64,000 nucleotides of DNA from Heterohyrax brucei (lineage: Eukaryota; Chordata; Mammalia; Hyracoidea; Procaviidae). How positions within the stretch are numbered: the first letter of the stretch is position 1; every line of letters begins with the position of its first letter. The stretch covers positions 57,498,111 to 57,562,110 of the forward strand of contig CM053166.1 in assembly GCA_028571685.1 (NCBI GenBank), read 5' to 3'. Positions 20,403-31,844 of this stretch are shown here, piece after piece. Position numbers and translations under genes: made by a program. Under the pieces are notes generated by a model, which was not told where the DNA came from, ran no database searches, and was given only the letters and a program-made list of their open reading frames with translations.

Positions 20403-22234
20403 TGTTTCAGTCATCTGATACTGCTCTAACAGAAATGCCTTAGCAAAGAAAAGTTTATTCTGACAAAGTCCAGTAGGCTCCAAGTCTGAATTCAGGGTGT
20501 CAGCTTCAGAGGAAGGCTTTCTTTGCTGGTACTGTTGTTGTCCATCTTCCCCTGGACTGGAAGCTTCTAAGGCATAAAGATACTGGTCCTTTCCAAAGGA
20601 CTTGCTCAGATTCTGGCACTGCTTCTTGATGGTGTGAGGTCCCCAAATCTCTGCTTGCCTCCCTTTCTTTTTATATCTCAAGAGACTGCCTCAAGGCACA
20701 GAACGATTTCACACATTTAAGCCCTGCACACCCAAACACAGCAGCACCTATCTACCCTGATTAACATCATAGAGGCAGGAATTCCAACATGGAGGAATAT
20801 CACACAATATGAGGAATTATGGCTCAGTCAAATTGCTATAGATTTTTTAGGGAACATAATTCAATCCATGAAATCAAACTCTTTGTTATCTAAAAAAAAA
20901 ATCGCATCTTTGCAACATGTAAAGCATATTCATCCCATCATAGCAAAAGTCTTAAAATCCAAGTCCAAAATCCAGAAATTCTTCTTCAGCTGTAAAATCT
21001 AGAATATAAGCTATTTGCTCCTAAAATACAGTGGCAGAACAGGCAGGCACAAGTTAGACATTTTCATTACAAATGGGAGAAAACAGGCAACAAGTCAGCA
21101 AAACACATTACAGTAGCCCTCAAAGTTTTCAAAATAATCTTCCATTCTCTGAGTCATTTTACACAATGGTCTTCTCCCTCTGTACTCTAGGTATTAGCCA
21201 CCCTCTCCAGATTGTCAGTGGATGTCCCCCAGCCCAGTACTACACCTCTGCCTTCCAGGCCCACTGGTACAGCAACTTTTGCTCCCTTGGCTTCAGGTGC
21301 ACAATTTTCCAAGTCCACATGAGTGGGAACTCCACAATTAGAAACATCAGGGGCTGTGGTTCCACCCTTTCAACCCCCTGAGGTAATGACCATACCTTTG
21401 ATCTAGGTGGCTCGGCTTCTCATGCTCTGTCTTTTCAGCTTCTGCTTCCTATGGCCTTATGGCTCAGGCCTCAGTCCTGTATCTGCCCTTCTGGGGCAAG
21501 TGTTCCAAAGCTCTGTGGTTCCACTGATTCAAGTGCCTGGAAGCAGCCCATTTCACCAGGAAACCTCCGTGCACAGTCAGCTCTCACTCCAGAGGTTGAC
21601 TCCAGCACTGTCTCACACTGGTCTGGTTCTACTGCTGTTGTTTCTCACCATCTGTTTCTTCTTTGGTGTTAATAGTTCTACTTGGTTCCTTCTGAGTCTT
21701 CTATCCATTCAGTTTCAAAGCAGCTTCTGCATTTTTAGGTATTTGTTAGAGCAGTGCCCCACTCCTAGTCCTAAACCCTGTTTTAGTCGTCTGGTGCTAC
21801 TCTAACAGAAATACCATTAGTGGATGGCCTCAGCAAAGAAAAGTTTATTCTTACATAGTCCAGTAGGCTGTAAGTCTGAAGGCTTTCTCTGCTGGCACTG
21901 TTGTCATTGGTCTTCCCCTGGACTGGAAGCTTCTGAAGCTCAGGGACCCTGATCCTTTCCAAAGGACTGGCTCAGATTCTGGCACTGCTTCTTGGTGGTG
22001 TGTGGTCCTCAAATCTCTGCTTGTCTCCCTTTCTTTTTATATCCCAAGAGACTGCCTCAAGGTACACAATTGCACACATTTAAACCCTGACCCCCAACAC
22101 AGCAGCACCAGACTACCCTCATTAACATCATAGAGGCAGGAATTCCAACTTGGAGGACCATCCCACAACAGGAGGAATTATGGCCCAGGCAAACTGCCAC
22201 AGATTTTTTAGGAAACACAATTCAGTCCATGACT
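20403..22234 (-). mobile_element. Complete MaLR-like provirus: LTR 20403-20873, internal 20874-21778, LTR 21779-22234
   Basis: Both LTRs are full length (471 and 456 bp) and oriented minus. GAAGC flanks the whole unit at 20398-20402 and 22235-22239, a perfect 5-bp target duplication, so this is one undisturbed integration. The internal region is about 0.9 kb, homologous to those at 48097 and 56836, and has no open frame with family features. A decayed tRNA-Leu primer-binding site lies at about 21758-21775, next to the 21779 LTR. It is a non-autonomous element. Confidence 0.85.
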
Positions 22235-22257
22235 GAAGCCAAAGGCCATATGTATAT

Positions 22258-22335
22258 GAATAGGAAGATAGGTTAAAGCACAGGGAAACTCTCTTTGAAT
22301 AGGAAGATAGGTTAAAACACAGTGAAACTCTCTTT
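22258..22335. repeat. 39-bp tandem duplication
   Basis: GAATAGGAAGATAGGTTAAA… repeats exactly twice (22258-22296 and 22297-22335), each 39 bp, with two mismatches. The second unit runs directly into a block (about 22320-22400) duplicated again at 23004-23085. Confidence 0.8.
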
Positions 22336-22400
22336 ACATTGGATCAGGGTTGTGGGTGAGGAAGTGTGTTAAATTTTTATCCTAATCCTTTTAACATAAT

Positions 22401-22854
22401 CTAAAAAGGATTATATGTCTATCTGAATGTTAACCCTACCTAGTGCTATAAAGCTGATCTAAACATATGGTAGAAATGAATATTGAGTGTTCTAGATTAC
22501 AGAAAGTATGTAACTCTCCAGTCAGCCAATATTTGACTGGATATGGTAAAAGGGGAACTAGGATTTGCCTGAGGGAAACCGGACATTGGAATGCATAGCC
22601 CTGTGAACAGAGCAGGGGTTAGGTTGAAAACTTAAACTCCAACTAGATTTATGTTTGAAAAGACCTGCAGAACTACACAGAAGTGAGAGAACAAAAGATT
22701 TGCTTTTGAAGGTAGGACCTGAGGTGGTGGTGATTATTTTGCTTTTGAATTTCAAGCAAGGTGTGCTGTTGGATGCATAGAGGCAGGGAAAAGTCAGTGT
22801 CCATCTGAAGAAGTCCTTCCAGGACTGGAAGCTAAAGACAGCCAGCAAGTAGAC
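22401..22854. other. Unassigned, non-coding
   Basis: Sequence between a duplicated LTR block and a partial LTR. I recognise no family. It may be a rearranged LTR-element internal segment. Confidence 0.3.
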
Positions 22855-23238
22855 AGCTTTGTCGGCTCATTTGTGGTGTCCACAGTGGGCAAAGTGCACA
22901 CTCCTGTCCTGGATCTTCTTTCTTAGTGGTATGAGGTCCCTTATCTCTCTGTTCACGTTTCTCTTCTTTTTATCTCTTGTAAAAGTAATGCAGGTCACAC
23001 CCCAGGGAAACTCTCTTTACATTGGATCAGGGATGTGGGTGAGGAAGTGTGTTAAATTTTTATCCTAATCCTTTTAACATAATCTAATCTTGCCTCATTA
23101 ACCATAGACAGTGATTAGGATTTACAACACATAGGAAAATTACATCAATCACAAAGTGGAGGACAATCACACAGTACTAAAAATCATGGTCTACCCAGTT
23201 GAAACATATTTTAGAGGGACACAACTCAATACATGACA
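22855..23238 (-). mobile_element. MaLR-like LTR fragment
   Basis: From about 22855 the sequence follows the minus-strand MaLR-like LTR (TGGTATGAGGTCCCTTATCT, then the TTTATCTCTTGTAAAAG block) to its end at GACACAACTCAATACATGACA. The start of the LTR is missing. Confidence 0.65.
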
Positions 23239-24376
23239 TTAGTTTAATAGGATGTTGTTTGATTTCCATATGCTTATGTATTGTCCAGGTTCTTTGTTTA
23301 CTATTATTGATTACTAGCTTCACTTCACTGGGGTCAGAGAAAATACTTTGTATAATTTTAATCTCTTAATATTTATCAAGATTTACTTTAAGACCTAAAA
23401 TGTGGCTGTCCTGGAGAATGATCCATTTATACTGGAACAGAATGTACATTGTGATTTTTGGTGTGGAGTGTTCTATATATGTCTTTTAAGCCTAGTTGGT
23501 TTATAGTATCACTCAGGTTCTCTGTTTCCTTGTTGATCTTCTTTCTAGATATCCTGTTCACTACTAAAAGTGTTATATTGATGGCTCCAACTATTATTGT
23601 AGTATTATCTATTTCTCCTTTCAATTTTATCAGTGTTTGCTTTATATATTTAGGTTCCCCAAATTTGGGTGCATACATATTTATGACTGTTAAGTATTCT
23701 TGATTAACCCTTTTATCGCTGTATAATATCTATCTTTATTTCTTGTGACGTATTTTGTCTTAAAGTCTGTTTTGTCTGATATTAAGATTGCCACCCCAAC
23801 TGTCTTTTGATTATTATTTACAAAGACTTTTTTCCCCATGCTTTGACTTTCAACTTATTAGTATGCTTGTGTTTAAGGTGTGTCTCTTTTAAACACATAT
23901 AGTTGGACCATATTTTTTACACATCTTGCCATTCTGCCTTTTGATTGGAACATTTGGTCCATTTAAATTTACTGTAATTATCTAAAAGGGATGTACTTCT
24001 TCCATTTTGTTATTTCTTTTTGTGTATATATCTTAAGCATTCTTTTTCCTTTGCTACTGCTTGCTTTTGTGTTTTGTTAGTTTATTGTAGTGAGACTTTT
24101 TAATTCCCCTCTCCTTACCTTCTGTGTACATATATTTTTTAATCTGTGTTCTTAGTGGCTACTACGAATACTACAGTTAAGAGCTTGTATTTGTAAAATT
24201 CTAGAAGCTGGTACCGACTTAAGTAACATACAAGAAATTATTGCTATGTCATCCCACTCCCCCAGCTTCTGTTGTTATTATCACTAATTATGTCTTTATA
24301 CGTTGTGTGCCCTGTAACATAATTTTACTCTTGCTTTTTATACATGTGTTAAAAAATATGAAGGACAAAACATTTA

Positions 24377-25099
24377 GAATTATGGTTAAGATTGTGTGCC
24401 AACTTGGCTGGGAAATGATTCTCAGTGTTTTGGCGGTCATATAATGTTGTGACTACTTCCCTATTGAGATTTGATTTGTGATCACCGGGTCTACGGTGAG
24501 TAACCAATCAGTTGAAAGGAGGTTTCCTGGGAGATGTGGGTGGCCTGCATATGAATGTAAGAGGACATTCTGTCAAGGCTCTGGGCCTTTTGTTCATTTT
24601 GTATCCTGCACTTGGCTCTTGTTCATCTGACCTCTGGTTTGGGGGCCTTGAGCTAGCAGCTTACCTGTCATCTTGTCTACCAACCTTGGGATTCAACAAT
24701 ATTTTCAGCCTGTGAGCAAGAGCCCTGTTCACTAGCCTGCTGATCTCATGTTCACCAGCCCCTGCAGCTACATGAATCAGGAGATGCCTCTCTCCTATTC
24801 CATGGACTTGGGATGTTCCAGCTTCTACAACCATATTAGCCATTTCCTTGATATAAATCTCCCTATATATGTATTTGGAAACCCTGGTGGCATAATAGTT
24901 AAATGCTAACTAAAAGGTTGGCAGTTTGAATCCACCAGGATCTCCTTGGAAACTCTATGGGGCAGTTCTAACCTGTCCTATAGGGTCACTGTGATTTGGA
25001 ATAAACTTGATGGCAGGGGGTTTGGTTTGATTTTTTTATTTGATTTTTTATTTACACATTTTACTAGTTTTGCTCCTCCAGAGAACCCAGCCTAAGACA
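24377..25099 (+). mobile_element. ERVL/MLT2-like LTR interrupted by a SINE
   Basis: Starts with a diverged TGTGATGGTTAAG (ATTATGGTTAAGATTGTGTG) and ends AGAACCCAGCCTAAGACA (25082-25099). It shares GTGGCCTGCATATGAATGTA with the ERVL LTR at 7928. An AfroSINE lies inside at 24878-25045. Confidence 0.7.
24878..25045 (+). mobile_element. AfroSINE-type SINE
   Basis: GAAACCCTGGTGGCATAATA start, B-box-like GTTTGAATCC (24926) and tail ending GGGGGTTTGGTTTGATT. TATTTG at 24872-24877 recurs at 25037-25042 as a likely target duplication. Confidence 0.8.
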
Positions 25100-25836
25100 C
25101 TAGCCCTTATACATGTCCATTCATTTCCCTTTATTAGAGATCTATCTTTTTATGTATAACTTTGAATTACTTTCAAATGTCTTTTCCATTCCATCTAAAG
25201 AACTTTTATTGGTAATTTTTGTAGGACAAGTATGGTGGATATGAACTCTCTCAGCTTCTGTTTTTCTGGAATGTTTTAATTTCACTCTTGTTCCTAAAGG
25301 ATAGCTTCACTGGGTATAGTATCCTTGGTCAACAGTTTTGTTTTTGTTTTTTGTCTTTCAGCACTTTAAATGTGTCATTCCATTGCCTTCTGGCCAGCAG
25401 TGTTTCTAAGGAAAACTCAACATTTGATCTTATTGGGAATCCTTTGTATGTGATTGCTTCTCTCTCACTGCTTTCAGGATTCTCTCTTTTTAATTTTTGA
25501 GAGCCTAGCTGTGATGTGTTGTCATGTAGATTTTTTTTGTATTTATCCTTATAGAGGTTCTATGAGCTTCTTGGATTTGTAAATTTGTGTTCTTCATTAT
25601 ATTTGGGAAATTTTCTGTCATTTCTTCAAATATTCTTTCTGTACTTTTCTTTGTTCATCTCCTTCTGGAATGTCCATGACGCACATAACAGGTCTCTTGC
25701 TGTTGTCTGATAATACTATTAAACTGTGGTCAACTTTCCTGAGCCTCCATTATTTTTGCTCTCCAGTGTCTATAGTTCTTTAACCTTCTTATCTATAATT
25801 CACTGCTTCTTCTGCTTGATTAAACCTATTGATAAG

Positions 25837-26745
25837 TGTCATGGATTGAATTGTGTCCCTCAAAAACTATGTGTAGCCGTTTGACTAGGCTATGATTTCT
25901 GATATCATGTGATGCTTCTACATGCTGTAAACCCTGCCTCTGTGATGTTAATGGCATGCAAAAGTTGGACAGTGAATAAGGAAGACAGAAGAAGAATTGA
26001 TGCCCTTGAATTGTGGTGTTGGAGAAGAATATTGAATGTACCACAGACTGCTAAAACAACAAACAAATCTGTCCTGGAAGAATATAAACAGAGTGTTCCT
26101 TAAAAGCAAAGATGGCAAGATTGTGTTTCACATACTTTGGACGTGTTGTCAGGAGGGATCAGTTCCTGGAGAAGGACATTATGCTAGGTAGTGTAGAGAG
26201 TCAGTGAAAAAGAGGAAGACCTTTGATAAGATGGATTGACACAGTGGCTGCAATGATGGGCTTAAGCATAAAAATGATTGTGGACATGGCACAAGACTGG
26301 GCAGTGTTTCGTTCTGCTGTGCATAGAGTCTCTGAGTCAGAACTGACTCAACAGCACCTAACAACAACAATGATCTTAATGAGGGAGGATGGGTGTCAGT
26401 TGTGCTCATGGGATGGGACTCAATGTGTAGGATTGTATTGTGCCTTAAGACAATCTCTTGGGATATAAGAGAAAAAGCTAGCAGAGAGATTTGGGGACCT
26501 CATGCCACCAAGAAGCAGTGCTAGGAGCAGAGTACATCCTTTGACAAGGACCTGGGGTCTCTGCACCTCAGAAGTTCCCAGTCCAGGGGAAGATTGACAG
26601 TAAGGACCTTCATCCAGAGCCAACAGAGAATGCTTTCTCCTGGAGCTGATGCCATGAATTCAGACTGTGACAAAATGACATTTCTCTTTTTAAAGCCATC
26701 CACATGTGGTATCTCTGTTATAGCAGCACTAGAAGGACTGAAACA
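25837..26745 (+). mobile_element. MaLR-like solo LTR split by an RTE copy
   Basis: Starts TGTCATGGATTGAATTGTGT and ends AGAAGGACTGAAACA. After removing the RTE insert (25954-26370) it has normal LTR length. The 5-bp flanks do not match clearly. Confidence 0.75.
25954..26370 (+). mobile_element. 5'-truncated RTE LINE copy with target duplication
   Basis: A 417-bp 3' fragment of the RTE ORF end (same CWRRILNVP block as at 501-740) with an AACAACAACA tail. TGATGTTAATG at 25943-25953 recurs as TGATCTTAATG at 26371-26381, an 11-bp target duplication with one mismatch. Confidence 0.85.
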
Positions 26746-26939
26746 GTAGATCTTTCTATTGTGTTTATCATTTCAGTTGTCTTTTTTGGTTGCAATATCC
26801 CTTTTTAGATCTTCATTTTGTTTTCATTGTTTTCTTTCTTTTAGCTCTTGTCTGTTTCCCCTTAGTTCTTTCATTGTGTTTGATACCACTGTATTATTCC
26901 TTTTTTCCCCATTATTTACTTAACCCTGTATGTACTTTC

Positions 26940-27348
26940 TGGACAACAAACAAAAAAAGACAGAAGAATTATGGCCTTTGAATTATGGTGTTGGAGAAGA
27001 ACGTTCAATGTACCATGGACTGCCAAAAGAACAAACAAGTCTGTTCTGGAAGAAGTACAATCAGAGGGCTCCTTGGAAGCAAAGATGGCAAGACTGTGTC
27101 TTACATACTTTGGACATGTTGTCAGGAAGGGTCAGTCTCTGGAGAAGGACATCATGCTTGGTAGAGTGGAGGGTCAGTGAGAAAGAGGAAGACCCTTGAT
27201 GAGATGGATTGACACAGTGGCCACAACAATGCGCTTCAGCATAAAAACAATTGCGGACATGGCACAAGACCAGGCAGTGTTTCATTCTGTTGTTCATGGG
27301 GTTGCTATGAGTCAGAACTGACTCGACGGCATCTAACAACAACAATAA
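26940..27348 (+). mobile_element. 5'-truncated RTE LINE copy with target duplication
   Basis: A 409-bp RTE 3' fragment; one frame (26971-27180) keeps CWRRTFNVPWTAKRTNKS and FGHVVRKGQSLEKDIMLGRV. Tail AACAACAACAATAA. TATGTACTTTC flanks it exactly at 26929-26939 and 27349-27359. Confidence 0.9.
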
Positions 27349-27359
27349 TATGTACTTTC

Positions 27360-27528
27360 AGAAATCCTGGTGGTATAGTGGTTAAGTGCTACAGCTGTTA
27401 ACCTAACTGTTAAATCTACCAGGCATGCCTTAGAAACTCTATCTAGTCTGTTCTACTCTGTCCTATTGGGTTTCTATGAGTTGGAATCAACTCAACAGCA
27501 AAGGGTTTGGTTTGGTTTAGTTTTTATA
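27360..27528 (+). mobile_element. AfroSINE-type SINE
   Basis: AGAAATCCTGGTGGTATAGT head with TAGTGGTTAAGTGC A-box region, tail GGAATCAACTCAACAGCAAAGGGTTTGG. It abuts the RTE copy that ends at 27348. Confidence 0.8.
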
Positions 27529-27655
27529 TGTATGTCTACTCCTTATGTCAAGTTCATTTGAATGGGCCACTGTTTCTCTATTCTTTGTGTGTCTTGTAGT
27601 TTTTTATTGGGGCACTGGAATTTTCAGGGATGTTAACTTTCTCAGTTTTCCCCAA

Positions 27656-28214
27656 TGTCTCAGGCTGGGTTCTCCAGAGAAACAAAGCCAGTTAAGCATA
27701 TTAATAGATATACAGAGAGCTTTATATCAATGAAACAGGCTTACACAACTTTAGAAGCTGAAACATCCAATATCCTTGGGTCAGGCTAGAGGCTTCTCCT
27801 GATTCATACAGCTACAGGGGGTGACAAACCCATCAGTCCACGGGGCTCTTGCTCACAGGCTGCAAAGACCAATGAATCCCAATATTGGTCAGCAAGATGG
27901 TAGGTTAGCTGCTAGCTCAAGTCCCAAGAACTGGAGATCAGATAAATGGGAGCCAATTGCAGGATCCAGAGTAAGCAAAAGCCTGAGAGCTTTTCCAGAG
28001 TCCATGCATATTGGATACAGGCTATACCCTCAAGGAAACTTTCATTCAACTGATTGACCACTTACAGCAGATCTCATTATAGAGGTGATCCTATTATAAT
28101 AAATCTGATCATGAAGGTTATTACATCATCACACAACTGCTAAACTACATCATAACTGCTAAACCACTGAGAATAATGGCCCATTCAAGTTGACACACAA
28201 CCTTAACAATCACA
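27656..28214 (-). mobile_element. ERVL/MLT2-like solo LTR
   Basis: On + it starts TGTCTCAGGCTGGGTTCTCC and ends AACCTTAACAATCACA, the reverse complement of TGTGATTGTTAAGG. It shares the GAATCCCAATATTGG and CAAGTTGACACAC blocks of this LTR group. No internal region adjoins. Confidence 0.8.
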
Positions 28215-28889
28215 TCTAATGTTTGGTGGTGTTGCCCTCAATACTTTCTGCAAGAAACTCTTAGGTAGGTGAAGCCTTTGGCGTTTGCTTACCATTTCCT
28301 CTCCGTCTCTATTATAGCTCCTTCTCCCTCTCTGGTTTAATTAATTGGGGTCTAAGAATGCCAGATCTCATTTTTCAACTTTCAATCTCCTGCAAACACA
28401 CCAGAGAACATGCTGTGGTCAGTCTGTCCACCAGCAGACCAACACTAGGATGAGATATCATGTACTGATCAATCTAATCACTAGAGATGCAATTCCCTCT
28501 CTATGATTGTTACTCCCTTCCCTTCCCTGTTTCTGTAATCATGTTTCTACTCAGAAAACCCACACCCAATAAGGACTCTTCAGAGCTGAGTGTTGTTGTC
28601 CATTTTGTCCAACATTTCCTTCCCTGTTTTGTGGGGCCTGTGTAAATATGAGCTGACATTTAGTGGAAGAACAAGCAGACTTTTCCCCCATTTTAGGAGA
28701 AGGAGGGACTGGCACTACCCATAAGGACCTCCAAGAGATCTATCTTGGTAGAGGTCCAATAGCCCTGTAGTGGTTGGGAAAGAAGTTTCCACTTTGGTGA
28801 TCCAAATCCTAACTCTACTGTATGGTACCTTCTGCAGTAGTTTGTATCAGTTCAGCAGCCATCAGTTGCTAGTTGAGGGAGGGATAGTC

Positions 28890-29900
28890 ACACTCTGAAT
28901 GGACCCCCATGTAGGTCTGCTGTGATGCTATCAGAGCCTGCCCTGTAGTACGTTGGCTCTGGGTGTAGCCTCCACTCATAACACCTGATTCCTAGCACAT
29001 AGCAGTCTCAGTCAGAAGTCCTCAGTACCAACTCTAAACAGGAGCAGACAGGCCTAAACTGATCCCCAGGGAAGTCTACCCTATTTGTTTCAAATGTCTG
29101 AGCTATGGGGTTCACAGGGAGGTAGGTAGAATACTGACTATGGGAGCAGACTCCACTGCAAAGGCTTTTGCAACATCTTGGCAACCAAAAGTTACTAGTT
29201 GAGGGATGAGCTGTTGTGTTTTGGTCAGATCTTCATAGAGGTCTGCCTTGTTGTTATCAGAGTCCCCCCAATACATCATTGGCTGCAAGTACAGCTTCCA
29301 CTCAAGACTCTTGCTTTCTAACACATACCAGCCTCAACCAGAAGTTCTCAGAGCTGACTGGAAGTGGGGGAAGACTAACTTAATTGACTGCCGGGGAGGT
29401 TTGTCCTGTTGGTTTTCGAGGTCAGAACTATGGGGTGCCTAGGGAGGCAGATAGAGTTGTGACTATGGGAGCAGATTCTGCTGCATGGCACTTCTGTAAC
29501 AATTCATAGCAGGCTTGCAGATAACAGTGTCTGGGTGGGGAGGAGCTTTAGGGTTGTCATGTTCCAAACAGACCTCCAAGGAAGTCAGCCTTGTTGTCAT
29601 CAGAGCCTTCCCTATAGTCTATTAGCTGTGGAGACAGCCTCCACTAAAGATGTCTGCTTTTTAGCACACAGAGGCCTCAATCAGCAGTTCTCAGCACTGA
29701 CTAAAAAGGGATAGCAGAGAGACCACAAATGACTCCCTAGGAAGTTTGTCCTGTTGATTTCAGTAGCCGAACTGTGGTGTACACAGAGAGACAGATAGAT
29801 GTTGACTATCACCTTATGTAGTAATTTGCAGCAGGCTTGCAACCAACAGTGTCTATATGGGGGAGGTCATGACACACTCCAAACGGACTCCCAGGGAGGT
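28890..29900 (-). repeat. Tandem repeat of ~325-345 bp units in the L1 5' UTR
   Basis: About three diverged units lie head to tail. Anchors recur at GGTCTGCTGTGATGCTATCA (28914), GGTCTGCCTTGTTGTTATCA (29240) and GTCAGCCTTGTTGTCATCAG (29584), and again at the GAAGTYCTCAG block (29014, 29340, 29684). The array lies between the L1 5' end and ORF1, as do monomeric promoters in other L1 families. Confidence 0.7.
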
Positions 29901-30245
29901 TGGTTTTAGGGCAGAAACTTGAGATCCTGTCTTTATATAGGCAGTGGCTATGGTGGTTAGGGAAACGAGATCTTTTTCTGGAGCTGCTACCTTAGTTTAC
30001 AGCAACCAGCAGCGTACATGGCTGGGGGAGGGTCAGGGATGGGGAGAAGTGATCTTCCTACTACATGCAGCTTGTTGTTGATTTGTTGATTCTTGCCTAT
30101 CTGCAGTTCCCCATTGCTTTCTTCTGCTCTCTGATTCAGAGTCCCTTTAAAGCGAGCACTATTTCCTTGTTGTATTTCTTGTTTTATTTGTTGAGGGAGT
30201 CAGAAAAATGATTTGTTTATTCCACTATCTTCCCAGAATTCCCCC

Positions 30246-30709
30246 AACAGATTTTTTTAAAGGTACAAAACCCATTCAGTGGAAGGATAGACTTTTCAAC
30301 AGATGGTGCTGGAGGAAATGGACCTCCATAGAAAAAAGTCTCAACCTAGGCCTCTTGATATCTACTTTTAAAATTAACTGAAGTGCAACACAGATTTAAG
30401 TGGAATTCAATGTAAAGTGCGAAACTATAAAACATTTAAAGTAGGCTAAAATTTTGGGGATGTAGGGCTTAGTGAATAATTTTTAAACATTATATCAAAA
30501 GCATTATTCATAAAAGGAAAAAGTGATAGATTGAATCACATCAAAATTAAAACCGTTTGCTCTGTGGAAAACTGCTAAAAGGTTAAAGGGAAAAGCTACA
30601 GACTAGGAGAAAATGTGTGTAAGCCATATATCTGACAAAGAACTTACATCCAGGGTATATAAAAAAACCTCAAAACTAAACAATAAAAAACAACTAATTA
30701 GACATAAAT
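30246..30709 (+). mobile_element. Old L1 ORF2 C-terminal fragment
   Basis: ACTTTTCAACAGATGGTGCTGG…, ATTGAATCACATCAAAATTAAAACC and ATCTGACAAAGAACTTACATCC are L1 ORF2 C-terminal sequence of an old family. It could be the downstream part of the old L1 at 14740-18806, displaced by later insertions. Confidence 0.6.
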
Positions 30710-31844
30710 AGAAGACTGAGGGTGGGGCCAAGATGGTAGACTAGACAACATCCCCTCAATTTCCTCTGAGAACTAAGGCCTGGAATGATAATTGAACAGA
30801 GCAGCATGGACATCCGGGGAGCCCTAGGATCTGGCATAAGGTTGTCAGATTGGACTAGTCATCACTGATAGGGAAACCACCTTTCTCTAATATGAGCCAG
30901 CGGCATGCTGAGTCCTGCTTCTACTGACTCACTGTTTGGGAGGACTACAGGTACTGATGCTTTCTTTGTTATCTTGGAGGTGGGGACTGGGCATGAACTG
31001 GCTAATATGCTAAACTGTAGTGCTTAAGTAAACAGTGTATAATACAGCAGAGAGATTGTGCTCAAGATAGCCACATTTTGAGAGCCTGGTTGCTGGCTGA
31101 GGGGCACCACTGCCTTTCCACACTATCTTTTCTGAGCTGCACCATAGATTCTGCTGTTTCACGGCAGGCAGGGCAGCTTGGGCAAGATACTATCTTTGTT
31201 AACTTGGATGTGGAGTCACTCACCCACGGTTATTAGCTGGGGCTAAGTCTCACATGGAACAGCAGCCCCTGTTTGGAAAGTGCTTCTCCAACAAACAACC
31301 TGAGTTAGGATGGTGGTACCTAGAGGTATGGTTGGGGCCTAGCAAAGGACGGCAGCAAGGTTGTAACCCCTCCCTACTTTGAACCATGTCATAGTATCTG
31401 GGGAAGGCCTATGGTATGCTTTCACTGCCAGCCAGAAGGTGGGGTCTGCCACATCCGAGGTCCTGACTGATTTGGGCAGCTGTTGGACAGCTCCTTGCTT
31501 AGCAGTCAAGCACGTTTTCAAAATAAGACCACCTGGAGAACTGTCTGCTGAGCAGCCAGCAGCACCTCCTCTACCCCCCACTGATCCACATCATAGTGTC
31601 CGCTGATGGCCCCCCAGTGACTCCATAAGTAGGGTGCTGTCTTTGTCAGCAAGAAGGCAGAGCCTGCCACCCAATAGAGTCTACCTGGGGCAAGTCACCA
31701 GAGTACACAGAGGTATCTGGTGACCAACTCCCCTCTTAGAGTTATGCCTCAGCTCCTGTTGAGGTAACACCAGAGAAACTGAACAGCTTCTAGATGGCTT
31801 GAAGGCAACAACCAATAGGTAACCATTTAAAGAAACAGTCTACC

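Larger units (their letters stand above)
23240..30245 (-). mobile_element. L1 on the minus strand: ORF2 start (truncated), ORF1, tandem-repeat 5' UTR; interrupted many times
   Basis: Read on minus, the 5' end lies near 30245, the 5' UTR runs to about 28220, ORF1 sequence covers about 25100-25830 and 26750-27650, and ORF2 begins near 24370 with an endonuclease segment (minus ORF 23427-23678: TTIIVGAINITLL, where L1 normally has GDFN). ORF2 is lost beyond about 23240. Nested in it are ERVL LTRs (24377-25099, 27656-28214), a MaLR-like LTR (25837-26745), RTE copies and SINEs. No intact ORF remains. Confidence 0.7.

Noticed and set aside
28890..29900. CRISPR-like or satellite array
   Set aside because: Units are over 300 bp, diverged and without spacers, and lie where an L1 5' UTR is expected.
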